A stretch of 64,000 bases of DNA from Trichoplax sp. H2 (taxonomy: Eukaryota > Placozoa > Uniplacotomia > Trichoplacea), in NCBI GenBank assembly GCA_003344405.1, contig NOWV01000028.1, positions 553,332 through 617,331 on the forward strand, read 5' to 3'. Below, piece after piece: positions 49,330 to 59,410 of this stretch. A model generated the notes under the pieces. That model made no database searches, was not told the origin of the DNA, and was given only the letters and a program-made list of their open reading frames with translations. The translations under genes and the position numbers were made by a program. Positions within the stretch are counted from its first letter, which is position 1, and the number at the start of each line of letters is the position of its first letter.

Positions 49330-50240
49330 TGACTTACTGTACTGTACAGTATAAAGTACAGTACAGTAGTACTGTATGTACTGTACAGTAGACGGTCGAT
49401 TCTGAATTGGCTGATTTTTTCTCAATCAAGTAATATTACATTGAATATTACGATCTATTCCTAAAGTTCTGCTTGGAAGCTGCAGTTATATAAGATCGTG
49501 AATGTTATTTAAATTAGTACCCGTGATTTAGAAAATAGACACGGAAGATCCATACCAAGTAGTCATTTTTCGGCATGAACGGCCTCACACTTGATCAAAA
49601 AGTCCGTCCACCCTACCTACTGTACACACTGAAACATGTACTGTACTGTACAGTACTTTGTTAATCCTTGACGTGCAATGTACTGTACAGTACTGTTTTA
49701 GTGTACTGTACTGTACTGTAGAACAGTACAGTACTGCGCATGTTCAAAGCGTACTGTATGTACACTGTACAGTACAGTACAGGAGAGTTCAGTACAGTAT
49801 TATTGTCGTCCATGACACGAACGGCCTCGCACTTGATCAAAAAGTCCGTCCATCCTACATACACACTGAAACATTTTCCTACAGTACTTTGTTAATCATT
49901 AACGTGCACTGTACTGTACTGTACTGTACAGTACAGTACAGAGTGTCCAAAAATAATCCCAGCGCACAAATTTAAAATTAGTATTGCCAAATTGTGCAGT
50001 AATTTGCCAAAAAAATGTACCGAAATGTAGAGTAATAACCTATCATAATCTGAAAACACTGTACTGTAGGGTTACAATACACTACTGTAGTGTAGTGCGT
50101 ACAGTACAGTACAGTCCTGTACTGTGTACAGTACTGCGCATGTTCAAAGCGTACTGTACTGTACACTGTACAGCACAGTTCAGTATTACAGTAGTCCATG
50201 ACGGTACTATGTACTGTACACTGTGCACATTCGATTCCAA
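49330..50240. repeat. Cluster of GTACTGTAC / TACAGTAC palindromic words
   Basis: About 0.9 kb in which TACTG and TACAG pentamers alternate to make dozens of overlapping palindromes, for example GTACTGTACAGTAC. Embedded in it are two diverged copies of a non-simple segment (CACTTGATCAAAAAGTCCGT, about 49585 and 49835) and two copies of GCGCATGTTCAAAGCGTACT (about 49736 and 50136). Open frames on both strands here come from the simple repeat. Confidence 0.9.
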
Positions 50241-50339
50241 TCATGACGTAATTGTAAGTAGAGCTGCCGATGTCCAGCGTTACATAAAATGCCCAAAACT
50301 CGGTATCAGCACTATAGTTCAGTATCACTGACTGCCAGT

Positions 50340-51360
50340 TAGGGTTAGCAGTGTGGAAGATGTAGATAGATTCAACTCGAAGAAAGTCCCCAACATTGGG
50401 CGCTGTTGAATTTGGTCAACTGTTCAATAAGCAGTTTCAAAGTAATAAGAGGTAAGTTAGCAGCCATTAAAAGAATGATGTAGATTACAATCATTGGATT
50501 GCATCTATCTTGCGTTATCAAATGACGGATTAAATTGATATGACTACCATGGACTTACTAGTTTATACAATATGTTTTAGAAGCATCATATTTTGCTCTA
50601 AAACTGTTTGTCTTGAATGCACACGGAAAACTCTACTTTTTAAGCGCTTTGTTATGATCGCCGACAGTTGTTGTTAGTACTGTACATGGACATACAGTGA
50701 TTACTTTATTGTATAATAAGGCCCAGTTAAACTTCTGTATTCATACGTTATAAACAGAGTAAAATTTATTTTAACAGTAGCTTTAACTTTATAATGGCAG
50801 CTCGGATCAAATCCAACAGCTCCTTGTAATTGTTAATTCCATCATGAGCCGTTTTTCGTTGTGCCGAGTAGTACTACGGATCAGTAAAACAGATGCGCAT
50901 ATACTTACTATACCCGTATATGTATACTAGTACAGAAAAAAGTCTTCGATACAAGTATTTAGAACGTTCTGTTGTACCATATCATCACTAATAGAGAATT
51001 CTGATGTTGTGTAATTGAAAGATTAGATAGTTGCCTTTGTATCACTTACCTTGTATTGTGTTATATCAGTCTGCCGTTTAGTTTGTTAGATAGAACAATT
51101 ATGGACAATCAGGCCCAGTAATAGTAAATTAACTGTAAATTGAATCGTTACTCCCTACAAATAAGTAGATGTTTATGTGTTACTACTCGTGTAGTTAATA
51201 CTATATACGCGTACAATGTGGTATCAATTTGATGCTGGTGAATTTCTGTCATAAAAGAGATAATGAAGTTTCAATTTACATCGTTGAATTGAATGCAATT
51301 CAACCTTTTGTAGCATATCTGTGAACGGACTCTGCCCCACTTGCGCTAAGATTTCGAAAC
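50340..51360. other. Upstream region of AGTRAP
   Basis: No coding exon is recognised. AT-rich with scattered TACTGTA words. It should hold the AGTRAP promoter; no distinctive core element is visible. Confidence 0.35.
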
Positions 51361-53525
51361 ATGTCTCAGAATCCACCCCTCAGCGTTTCCGGTGATTATC
51401 CTAATCAAAACTATCAACAGCCTCCACCCATTGGCGCTGCGTCTGGCTTCCCTCAGCATGGAGATACTTACAGCGAACCAAATCAGCAAACATGGCAGCA
51501 ACAACAAACGCAGGGATCGCCATTTCGTATCCCCGTAGTACCATTGAAAGTAAGCTAATAATAAATTTCTTACTAAACGTGAAATGACTATGCTGTAAGA
51601 GCCTACTGACATATCCTGTTCATGCTTTCACTACCAGTTTGATGTTATACTATAAACTACCATAAAACGTTTTCTAGCTATTATGCTGCTTACCACAGTA
51701 GTAACAGAACCGTCATATGAGTATAGATTAAATGGATGGCCTTTTAACGGCGATCAAGTGAAGGCCTATGCTATTTCTCTGCTTATTTATTTATGCTTAG
51801 TACTCACTGTGTGGTAGTAAGCTTAGCAATTCTAACCCGATACAAAAATAGTCATAATTACAATCTACTCTACAAATTGCAGAACGGTGAATGCCGTACA
51901 TTTCTCTCGGAATACAGAATATTTAAGTCAGTTGCCGTGATTATTAAAATTGAGGCAGACAAGTACTGTATTGCAAGCATCTCTGATTGCAACATACACG
52001 TTGAATTTTAATCGCTATCTTCGCAGTGCTGTTTGATATTTTATTGCAAGTAACTGTTGCATATGTTCGTTAAGAATTATAAAGTAACTTCAAAATCTAC
52101 TAGCGTAGCCATTAGGCCAACCGCGGTGGAAAAATAGGATCGATGAATATCATGATGTCCTTGCAATAAAAATCTTTCTAGCTTGTTTATTATGTTGGCC
52201 ATCACGTGAATAACTAATGTAATGCAATGCCTAAAATTTCAGTCACCTATCTGATGTAAGTTGTATTTGTTTTTAAACATTCAATATTAGGTTCTTATCC
52301 TCATCGACTTTCTCCTAATTGTTTGGTAAGTAAAACGGTTATTATGTATTTGCATTACTCGTAGATTGCTACTGCAGTTTTATTACGGTTATATTGAGAT
52401 ATTACTTATCTGAGATACTATATGACAACCTGTTTACAAATTCATGAACCAACTTTTGGAATGAAATGACCTAATTTTGAATGTAACATTCTTGAATTAA
52501 ATAGGGGTGCGGAATATCCTTGGCTACCAGCGTCTTATTTGTTTGGGAATTTTACGGTGATAGCTCTGGGAATATGGTCTATTATTGACGAGAAAAATCC
52601 TGATGGGCCGCATATGGTAATTAGAATACCAGAATTTTCATTGGAAGGATAGCTTTATTATTTGTTAGGTTATTTTTAGGATAATACTTAATTTGCTGTT
52701 CTTATTCCACAGATGTTATTGACACTTACAATTACAATCTTGCAAGACATAATTATGGTCGCTGTGCGATATCCTGTAATAGCCTACAAAATTGGTGGTA
52801 CTGCTGAATTTCGCTTTTCAGCAGGGTAAAAATATGAAATTTCATGTGATATAACTAGTTGCTCTTACTACACAAACCGGATTGAAAGTACCACTAACTA
52901 GTCCAAATTGATCTTATATTTACAGAATGGCAATTCTTAATATAATTTTGAAGGTATTTGCAATATTAATCTATGCTAATAGACTAAAAAATGTATTTGT
53001 CCAATCTAAAGAATTGTACTTGATATCTGCAAGTTAAATGTCCTTAAAGATGTACACTTTAAGTGTTCAATGATCTGATTGTAATCTTACGGCGTCTCTT
53101 TTAACTTGTGTATGTGTCTTTAGCGATGCATGTGCTACAACAAATTTCTGTTACAACTGTTTAATACTATAATATTCTTAATTTTAGCCTTTCTATTGCT
53201 TCGTCATATACGGGCATCTAACTGCACGTGGTGGCAGCTTGTTAGCCTCATGTAAGTAATCAATCGATAGTATTATTCGCATTATAGTTTCATTACAGTT
53301 GCTTTGGTAATAAAATTCATTATTCTTTCATGAGCAGTTCAACGCAAAAATTATGAATCAATAGACTCTCCACAACAACAACGAGCCTTTGGTGCTAACC
53401 CTCCGCCTCAAGATATTGCTGCTTCCGCATCCCCTTATCAGGACACTTACAGGCCATATTCGCAGCCGCAAGTAACACCAACACTGCCGGAATATCCCGT
53501 CGATACCAAACCTCCTGTTGCTTAA
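51361..53525 (+). CDS. AGTRAP: Angiotensin II receptor-associated protein (AGTRAP) family, four-pass membrane protein
   Basis: Seven exons: 51361-51549, 52291-52325, 52505-52616, 52713-52825, 52926-52953, 53188-53251 and 53338-53525. Phases fit; 242 residues. The core (about 60-180) matches AGTRAP: LKVLILIDFLLIVW, then SYLFGNFTVIALGIWSII, then a third span with TITILQDIIMVAVRYPVI, then FRFSAGMAILNIILKPFYCF and YGHLTARGGSLLAS. Four hydrophobic segments are visible. Human AGTRAP has 159 residues; this protein has an extra 63-residue N-terminus rich in Pro, Gln and Asn (NQNYQQPPPIG) and a Pro/Tyr-rich C-tail. In vertebrates AGTRAP promotes internalisation of the AT1 receptor from ER/Golgi and endosomal membranes. 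With no evidence for angiotensin signalling here, a more general trafficking role is inferred. Confidence 0.92.
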
Positions 53526-55075
53526 ATAGTCACGACAACCGAGCTAACAATTCAATAGCCGCTGCTAACAGGAATTATAGTATTTCTCAAACTGACTGTC
53601 CCTAGCTTCTGATTTCTTTGGTTACTATGCGAGTAACTCGTAGATTTATAATAGTAGAATTCCTAAACGATTCATTGAGTAGGTACAGTAACATTACGAG
53701 ATGTAAATTGTGTATTCTAGAAAGATTGAATATTGACACTTGAAAATTCATGAAATCATACCTTAATCTGTGTAAACGAAATAGGCTGCTGGCAGAAAAA
53801 CATAAAGTAGTACTGTCAGTACCTAGGTGTATACAACTATGCTATACCGCAGGTATTAGTATGGCATATAAATTACTGCTACAGTGCATATAAATTTCCT
53901 ATGAGTATATTTACTTTATTGTATGGAAGTCCATTGCTATACCGTATGTATAAAGGTATTAGCTAATGTCGTAAATATAGTATAAGATTTGATACTGTTG
54001 CTGTTATAAAAATTTAACCTTTTTACTTAACATTCTTAATTAAGGTATTTTCTTCGCTTACAAGCTAATATTCGCAAGTATCAATTATATTGTTTCGCTG
54101 AATTCAAAATTTTAAGTTTTAATTGTTCTTAATTTGTTAGTGTTAGTTTTACTATGTCATAAAATCTTTCTAACTTGTGGAGGAAGTGAAAAAAATAGTG
54201 ATATCATAGCCATAGTTGTGTATGCCTGCCAATACATGAAATTAAATATTCAAAATTCATATTTGCAATCAACCTTACGTATTAAAAATATGGATTACAA
54301 GTAGGTATAAATTGTTGATATTCTTCTGTGCCGTATACGTGAATTAGCAATTAAGTCTATCGTTCCTACACAAATCAGTAATATGATAATTACGGTATCT
54401 TTCTACTCACAATTTTAAAGTATTCGTAATTGCACGAGATTTGATCAAGCTTGAAATAAGGAAATATCGATAGAGAATTTTCATGGTCGCAGTATCGATA
54501 AGCTTCTATGAAAATAATTGGGGTTACTTGACGAAGATTGAAGCAATGTAACCCATCAAAGTAGGCTAGCAGCTATTCTATGCTGGTTATACATCGCCCG
54601 ACCCGCCGTCTTACTAGGTAGTTAATGCATGAACTGCACCATTTTATTTTACGTATTTTTATATATATATATATATCTTAAAATATTAGCACTTTATCAT
54701 GTCAATGGGCGTTGTGGTCGGATAATCTATTAATATCATTATTAAGGAGCCTTTCCATCTTGCTTGAAACAAGCCAGAAACTTACTTTTGCTGATCATTC
54801 CTGAAAGGCAGTACCGTAAAGGCTGTACCGATCGATCTGCATTACTCGAATTAAAAACTCATTATAACGATATTGGCTTCTACGCTTAGAGTAGCTGATA
54901 ATTTTTAGAAATTTGATGATAGATTGGTCTCAGACACTCTCAGTAGACTCTATTACCTGGATGAAATGTTTATTTATGGAGAGAGATCTACTTTTATGGA
55001 ATAGTATAGTACGGAACTATAGTACTATCTACTGTACAGTACAGTAGATAATACGATAGGTTTGTACTGTACCCT
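53526..55075. other. Intergenic, no gene seen
   Basis: AT-rich sequence with a short (TA)n run near 54660-54675 and a small TACTGTAC cluster near 55030-55070. No exon is recognised. Confidence 0.4.
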
Positions 55076-55097
55076 CCCTATAGTCAGTAAGTCAAAA

Positions 55098-55203
55098 TCA
55101 TGACTTGACAAATGTACCAGTATGTAGACTTGACTACTGTACCAGTATGTAGACTTGACCACTGTACCAGTTTGTAGGCTTGACTACTGTACCAGTTATG
55201 TAA
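55098..55203. repeat. Short tandem repeat, ~26-bp unit, four copies, just upstream of TTC36
   Basis: Four units read approximately TGTACCAGTATGTAGACTTG followed by ACTAC. The array ends about 40 bases before the TTC36 start codon, so it probably lies in the promoter or 5' UTR. Confidence 0.85.
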
Positions 55204-55243
55204 AGGACAGTAAGTCGACAACTGATGTAATAAAAGGCCAAAA

Positions 55244-55807
55244 ATGGCCGAAGTAACTTGTTCCGACAAGGATAACGCTGTGTTAAATTGCATTTTCAAT
55301 CCTCACCTGCCGCTAGGTGATGCCTCAGCGGCCACTGCAAAACCAAGTGATACTTTAATTGATAGTGAATATGATTCGCAGTTACTAGAACGAGCGAAGC
55401 AATTAGAAGTAGAAGGGATCAAGCATGCGGAAAGAGGAGACGTGGCTAGTGCAATCAACAAGTTTAGTGAATCGATTCTGCTTTTGCCTAGCAGACCGTC
55501 CGGTTATAATAATCGAGCGCAAGCACTTCGATTACATGGAGACATCGATGGTGCAATGGCAGATCTTGACAAAACCATTGAATTCAGTTCTGGGGAAGGA
55601 TTGTCTGCATCACAAGCTTATACCCAACGTGCTTTGCTTAAGAAATTATCAGGTGATGACGACGCTGCGTTGGATGATTTTAAACGTGCGGCGGCGTTAG
55701 GAAACGACTTTGCAAAAGCACAAGTTGTCGAAATGAATCCTTATGCTGCTATGTGTAACCAAATGCTTAGTTCAGCTTTTAAGAAACTTAAAGGGGAAAA
55801 TTCTTAA
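55244..55807 (+). CDS. TTC36: Tetratricopeptide repeat protein 36
   Basis: Single exon, 187 residues; human TTC36 has 189. The start at 55244 aligns with the family N-terminus: an acidic leader with DNAVLNCIFNP and HLPLGD, matching VLQAIFNP...PFGD in vertebrates. Three TPR units follow from about residue 45: LEVEGIKHAERGDVASAINK, then PSGYNNRAQALRLHGDIDGA, then AYTQRALLKKLSGDDDAALD. The conserved tail has VEMNPYAAMCNQML. TTC36 (also called HBP21) is a cytosolic co-chaperone-like TPR protein that in mammals stabilises 4-hydroxyphenylpyruvate dioxygenase. The absence of introns is notable beside the intron-rich neighbours. Another partly overlapping frame (55425-55700) is a shadow. Confidence 0.95.
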   Translation: MAEVTCSDKDNAVLNCIFNPHLPLGDASAATAKPSDTLIDSEYDSQLLERAKQLEVEGIKHAERGDVASAINKFSESILLLPSRPSGYNNRAQALRLHGDIDGAMADLDKTIEFSSGEGLSASQAYTQRALLKKLSGDDDAALDDFKRAAALGNDFAKAQVVEMNPYAAMCNQMLSSAFKKLKGENS

Positions 55808-57327
55808 AAGTGGATCCGTGATGCTTACCAGTGAAGTTTTCCAACTCGATTGTAACTAGCCAAGGAAGATACTATTTTGCTATCTATGAAACATCCACAC
55901 CAATTGGGAAGCTTTATCAAGCGCAGTGTTGACCTGGAATCCCTCCTACTTTATAACAAATTAAGTTTCGTTATCATTTATAAAATAGTGCTTTGTAGCA
56001 GCCTTATTGTACATGATTGCAGCTGATATCACAATGATAGTACAGTAGATGCACAGTACGTAAGGTCGTAAGATATTTTTACGATTCTTTGGATATTCGT
56101 AACTTTTAAAAGAGTCAAAGATCACTAATACAAGTATAGTATAAATCAATTTAATTTGGATAAATGAATGATATGCAGTAGTTAGTCTTTATGTCTACTC
56201 GAGTAGGTAGCTTTTAAAATTTGACAGTGGCATTGTGAAGTATACCTACCATGGTAAGCCTATCTAAAATAGACAAACAAAGGCATGTGTGCAGTTAACA
56301 TTCATATGTGATACGATATAAGACGTTGTAAATACTGTACAATGCAATGAGTACCAGAGATGTGACAAATTTTAATAGATTTTCCTATTATCATGCTATT
56401 TATTCATTTACATTTATTCTTAGGCATAGCGATCTGAATTGGTTGTAAAGTCTTGATACCAACCAAAGGAGATCGATTGATTGCCACAATTTTAGACTAG
56501 TCGATGAGAAATGTATGAGTACAACATTGTCAGCAACGTACCGTATTGATTACTGTTGTAACCTCTCAAAGTCGCAATCGTTGCAATCTGTTTTTAGCTC
56601 TAAAAGTTCTAGCTCGAAATTGATGCAAAATATCATTGAATTTTATGTTAGAGGATTTCTTTGAAAGTTAGCTGGTTGCAGTTACAGTGATGTATTTTCT
56701 AGGCTTTGCTAAGCTTACATTGAGTATGTTAATTAAATATAGCGCCTTGATAGTGAATTGATAACAATAACTAATAAAGAATATTCAAAACGAACTTCCA
56801 ACGCAAGATGTTACTACTTTCCATTTCAGAACTCCAATTTTACAGGAAAGAGCAAGTAACCTTCAATATCTACGTAGTAGAGAGGATTGTAGTATTCAGG
56901 ATGCTAACGAGAGGCTTAGCTTTGCCATCCTTCCATCCCATAGTACGAGTGCTGTAGGTGTATTATACAGTATACCTTACGGCTATCAAATTGAAAGTAC
57001 GACTTATTGATATTACATGTTTCTTTCATACTATTCTACCTCATGTATCGTTAATGATGATGATAGCTACGGCTACTGGCCTCTAGATGTGACAAATGAA
57101 ATTAATATAAACGAAATAAGAGAATCTCCAATCTATATTTGATATGAATTCCATTTAATTTTATTTATTATTGAAAATTATTTAAATGAAATTACTGTTA
57201 ACAGCGGTTCAAAGTTGTAATTATAGCTAGTATTTCAAAATTATAATTATTCACATTATCGTAAACTATAGAAAAGTATTTTTGCTATTGGTATTAATGG
57301 TCAGCGTACATAATCGTTATTAATTTA
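55808..57327. other. Intergenic, no gene seen
   Basis: AT-rich sequence without supported exons or arrays. Confidence 0.4.
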
Positions 57328-57438
57328 CTAATTTAAACGAGCATTCGAATACTGCATCAAAGCAGATTCTGACCATGGTACTTGAGGAAGTGTGTACCAC
57401 TTTTCGATTCTTAAATGATTGTCGAGTAAAATGTTTAC
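57328..57438 (-). other. Possible orphan terminal exon
   Basis: After a clean CCATTCAG acceptor, a minus-strand frame of 37 codons ends in TAG. It contains IEKWYTLPQVPWSESALMQY, whose composition suggests real coding. It follows the stop codon of the TEAD-motif gene by about 560 bases, so it could be an alternative last exon of that gene or belong to an unseen one. No family is recognised. Confidence 0.3.
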
Positions 57439-57998
57439 CTGAATGGCTACGTACTTACAAGTTATAATGCAATGATAGCGTAGTAGAGAATAAATACGCC
57501 TGTATGATGTAGTAAAGTCGATGCAAATTTGATGCAATACTATTGTAATCGCTAAACAGAGAAGAACTCATGGCTGAATTACTCACCATATAAGAAATTA
57601 TCATCGTATCGATTACACTAGTAGATATAGAAACGTCGATTTGAGATTACTTATAAATATTTGTACATTTTGTAGGTAAGATTATAACATTACTTTTACA
57701 GACTTATCGCCCGTTCGAATCAAACTTACTTCAATGTTATAAATTTTAACTCCAAAGTTGTCGAAGATTTACTATACTCTATAAGAATCATAAAATTTCT
57801 AAATATATCCTATTTCTAATATTCTCCTATTATAGTCGAAAGAATTTTTACTAAATATCCATAGTCCTTGATTTACACAACTCTCATCGTTATTAGCTAC
57901 TGCTAATCCTTTTTAAAGAGTGTCTATCATCTTGCCTACCAGTTCATGACATAAACGCAAAATCCAGTAATCCAATCGCGAATTTGACAATTTGAATC

Positions 57999-59410
57999 TT
58001 ACATTTTTGCTACAACATCAGATAATATAGCGGAATAATTTACATTTTCTGTGAGGACAGGTAAATCGATTGTAGTGAAACTATTAACGTCCATTTTCAT
58101 GATCGCTAGGGCTGGAGGATTTAAATCTTTCTTCGATTCATGAAGTGATAAACTTGGGAAATTAACACTCAAGTAAGGATCTTCTTCATAATCAGGAGCA
58201 TTCATAAGCCTGGACTTTCTGGACGGCCTGATCATAATATGAATAAAAGCCTTATTTAGTATCATACTGAGATGTTAATTTGTAACTGTTAATGAATATA
58301 TAGACTCATAGCTGAATGTCTATAACACTGAAATCGAATACAATTTACGTCAAGACTATAAAAATTTGGCAATCTTCCATTCAGACAATTATAAAGTTTC
58401 TATATTCTCTTTAAGGTATTTAAATTAAGTATAAATCTGAATTCTATCAGGCATACAGTATATAAATAAGATTGTTTACCTTCCACGTTTAGTGGTTGGT
58501 GTAGACTTCTTATTCTGATCTTGTGCGCCATCAAATAAGCGAAATAAGAGATGCGGATCTCCATGAGTAATTTTTTTAAACTTTGCTGGGCGCGGTAAGG
58601 TTTTTTCTCCGGGAGGAGTAACTGGTCTGGTGGATGCTATATCTTCGTAGCTGTCATGTACAAATAGTGGAGGTAATGATGTTGGTAGAGGCTGGCGCGA
58701 TGTTTCCGAAGTTTCTAGCTCCTGCCAAAACGATTGGGGTAGGGCTCTTTGCCTCATTGGTAATGGCTCTGCATAAATAAGGACCACTTTATTATAGCAA
58801 TTTACATAATTGAGCACTGTAACATCCATATAAACTACCGAGATCAGTCTGTGTTACATATTTATATTGTCTATTAGAATACTGTAGAAAGCTTCAATAA
58901 ACCAATTTGTCGATCAATTTGATTGTGTAGCAAATAGAATGTATTAATATAGTAATAATTTAGTCATCACACCGTTACAGTATGAAATACACGTGATAAT
59001 ATTTGATTTCTAAGTCTGTTTGAAAAAATGCTGTACTGGACAGTAAAATTTAAAAAATTTTAGAAAATTGATTTCATTTAGTTTGCAATAATGTCAAAAT
59101 TCACCCGATCAAACGAGACTTGTATTTATTACCAGTTTCATTTGTAAGGTCTACTACCTTATGCTAAGTAATAGTGATATTATTAGTGTGCCGTACCTTT
59201 CATTCGTCGAATTCTAAGAGAGTGCTCTCGGCATTTCTTTCCTAAGGTCGACGGCGGTTTTTCAATTTCAGATTGTTTCTTCTTAATTTTATCTATGCGC
59301 GGAAGTTTGATGTATTCTAAATCCGTATTAATGTCAAATTGAACGGGTTCAGACTTGCTGTTATTTCTCCTATTACTATTACTTTGGTTTGAGAATAGTT
59401 TTAGCGACAT
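57999..59410 (-). CDS. Novel protein with YAP/FAM181-type TEAD-binding omega-loop motif
   Basis: Three exons, 59410..59197, 58768..58480 and 58227..57999, join in exact phase to give 243 residues from a clear ATG. The N-terminus is polar, then basic and helix-like (residues 45-71, with KKCREHSLRIRRMK). Residues 76-86 read MRQRALPQSFW, which fits the TEAD-binding omega-loop pattern M-R-x-R-x-L-P-x-S-F-[FW] of YAP/TAZ. The Trp form is that of FAM181A/B. The rest is disordered-looking and Pro-rich (PLPTSLPPLFVHDSYEDI), then HGDPHLLFRLFDG. An acidic/hydrophobic C-terminus with DYEEDPYLSVNFPSL could be an activation domain. No WW domain is present, so this is not YAP/Yorkie itself. The likely role, by inference, is a nuclear TEAD cofactor or competitor in Hippo output. 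Exon structure is confident; function rests on one motif. Confidence 0.75.
58725..58757 (-). other. TEAD-binding omega-loop motif (residues 76-86)
   Basis: Encodes M-R-Q-R-A-L-P-Q-S-F-W. In YAP and FAM181 proteins the Met, Arg, Leu-Pro and Ser-Phe-[Phe/Trp] positions make the main contacts with TEAD interface 3; all are present here. The Asp or Ala between Pro and Ser is Gln in this copy. Confidence 0.7.

Noticed and set aside
49658-50331. Several 65-116-codon ORFs on both strands
   Set aside because: They are translations of the TACTG/TACAG repeat and mirror each other on the two strands.
58476-58829. YAP/Yorkie homologue as the identity of the TEAD-motif gene
   Set aside because: There is no WW domain or PDZ-binding C-terminus in any of the three exons; only the omega-loop motif is shared.
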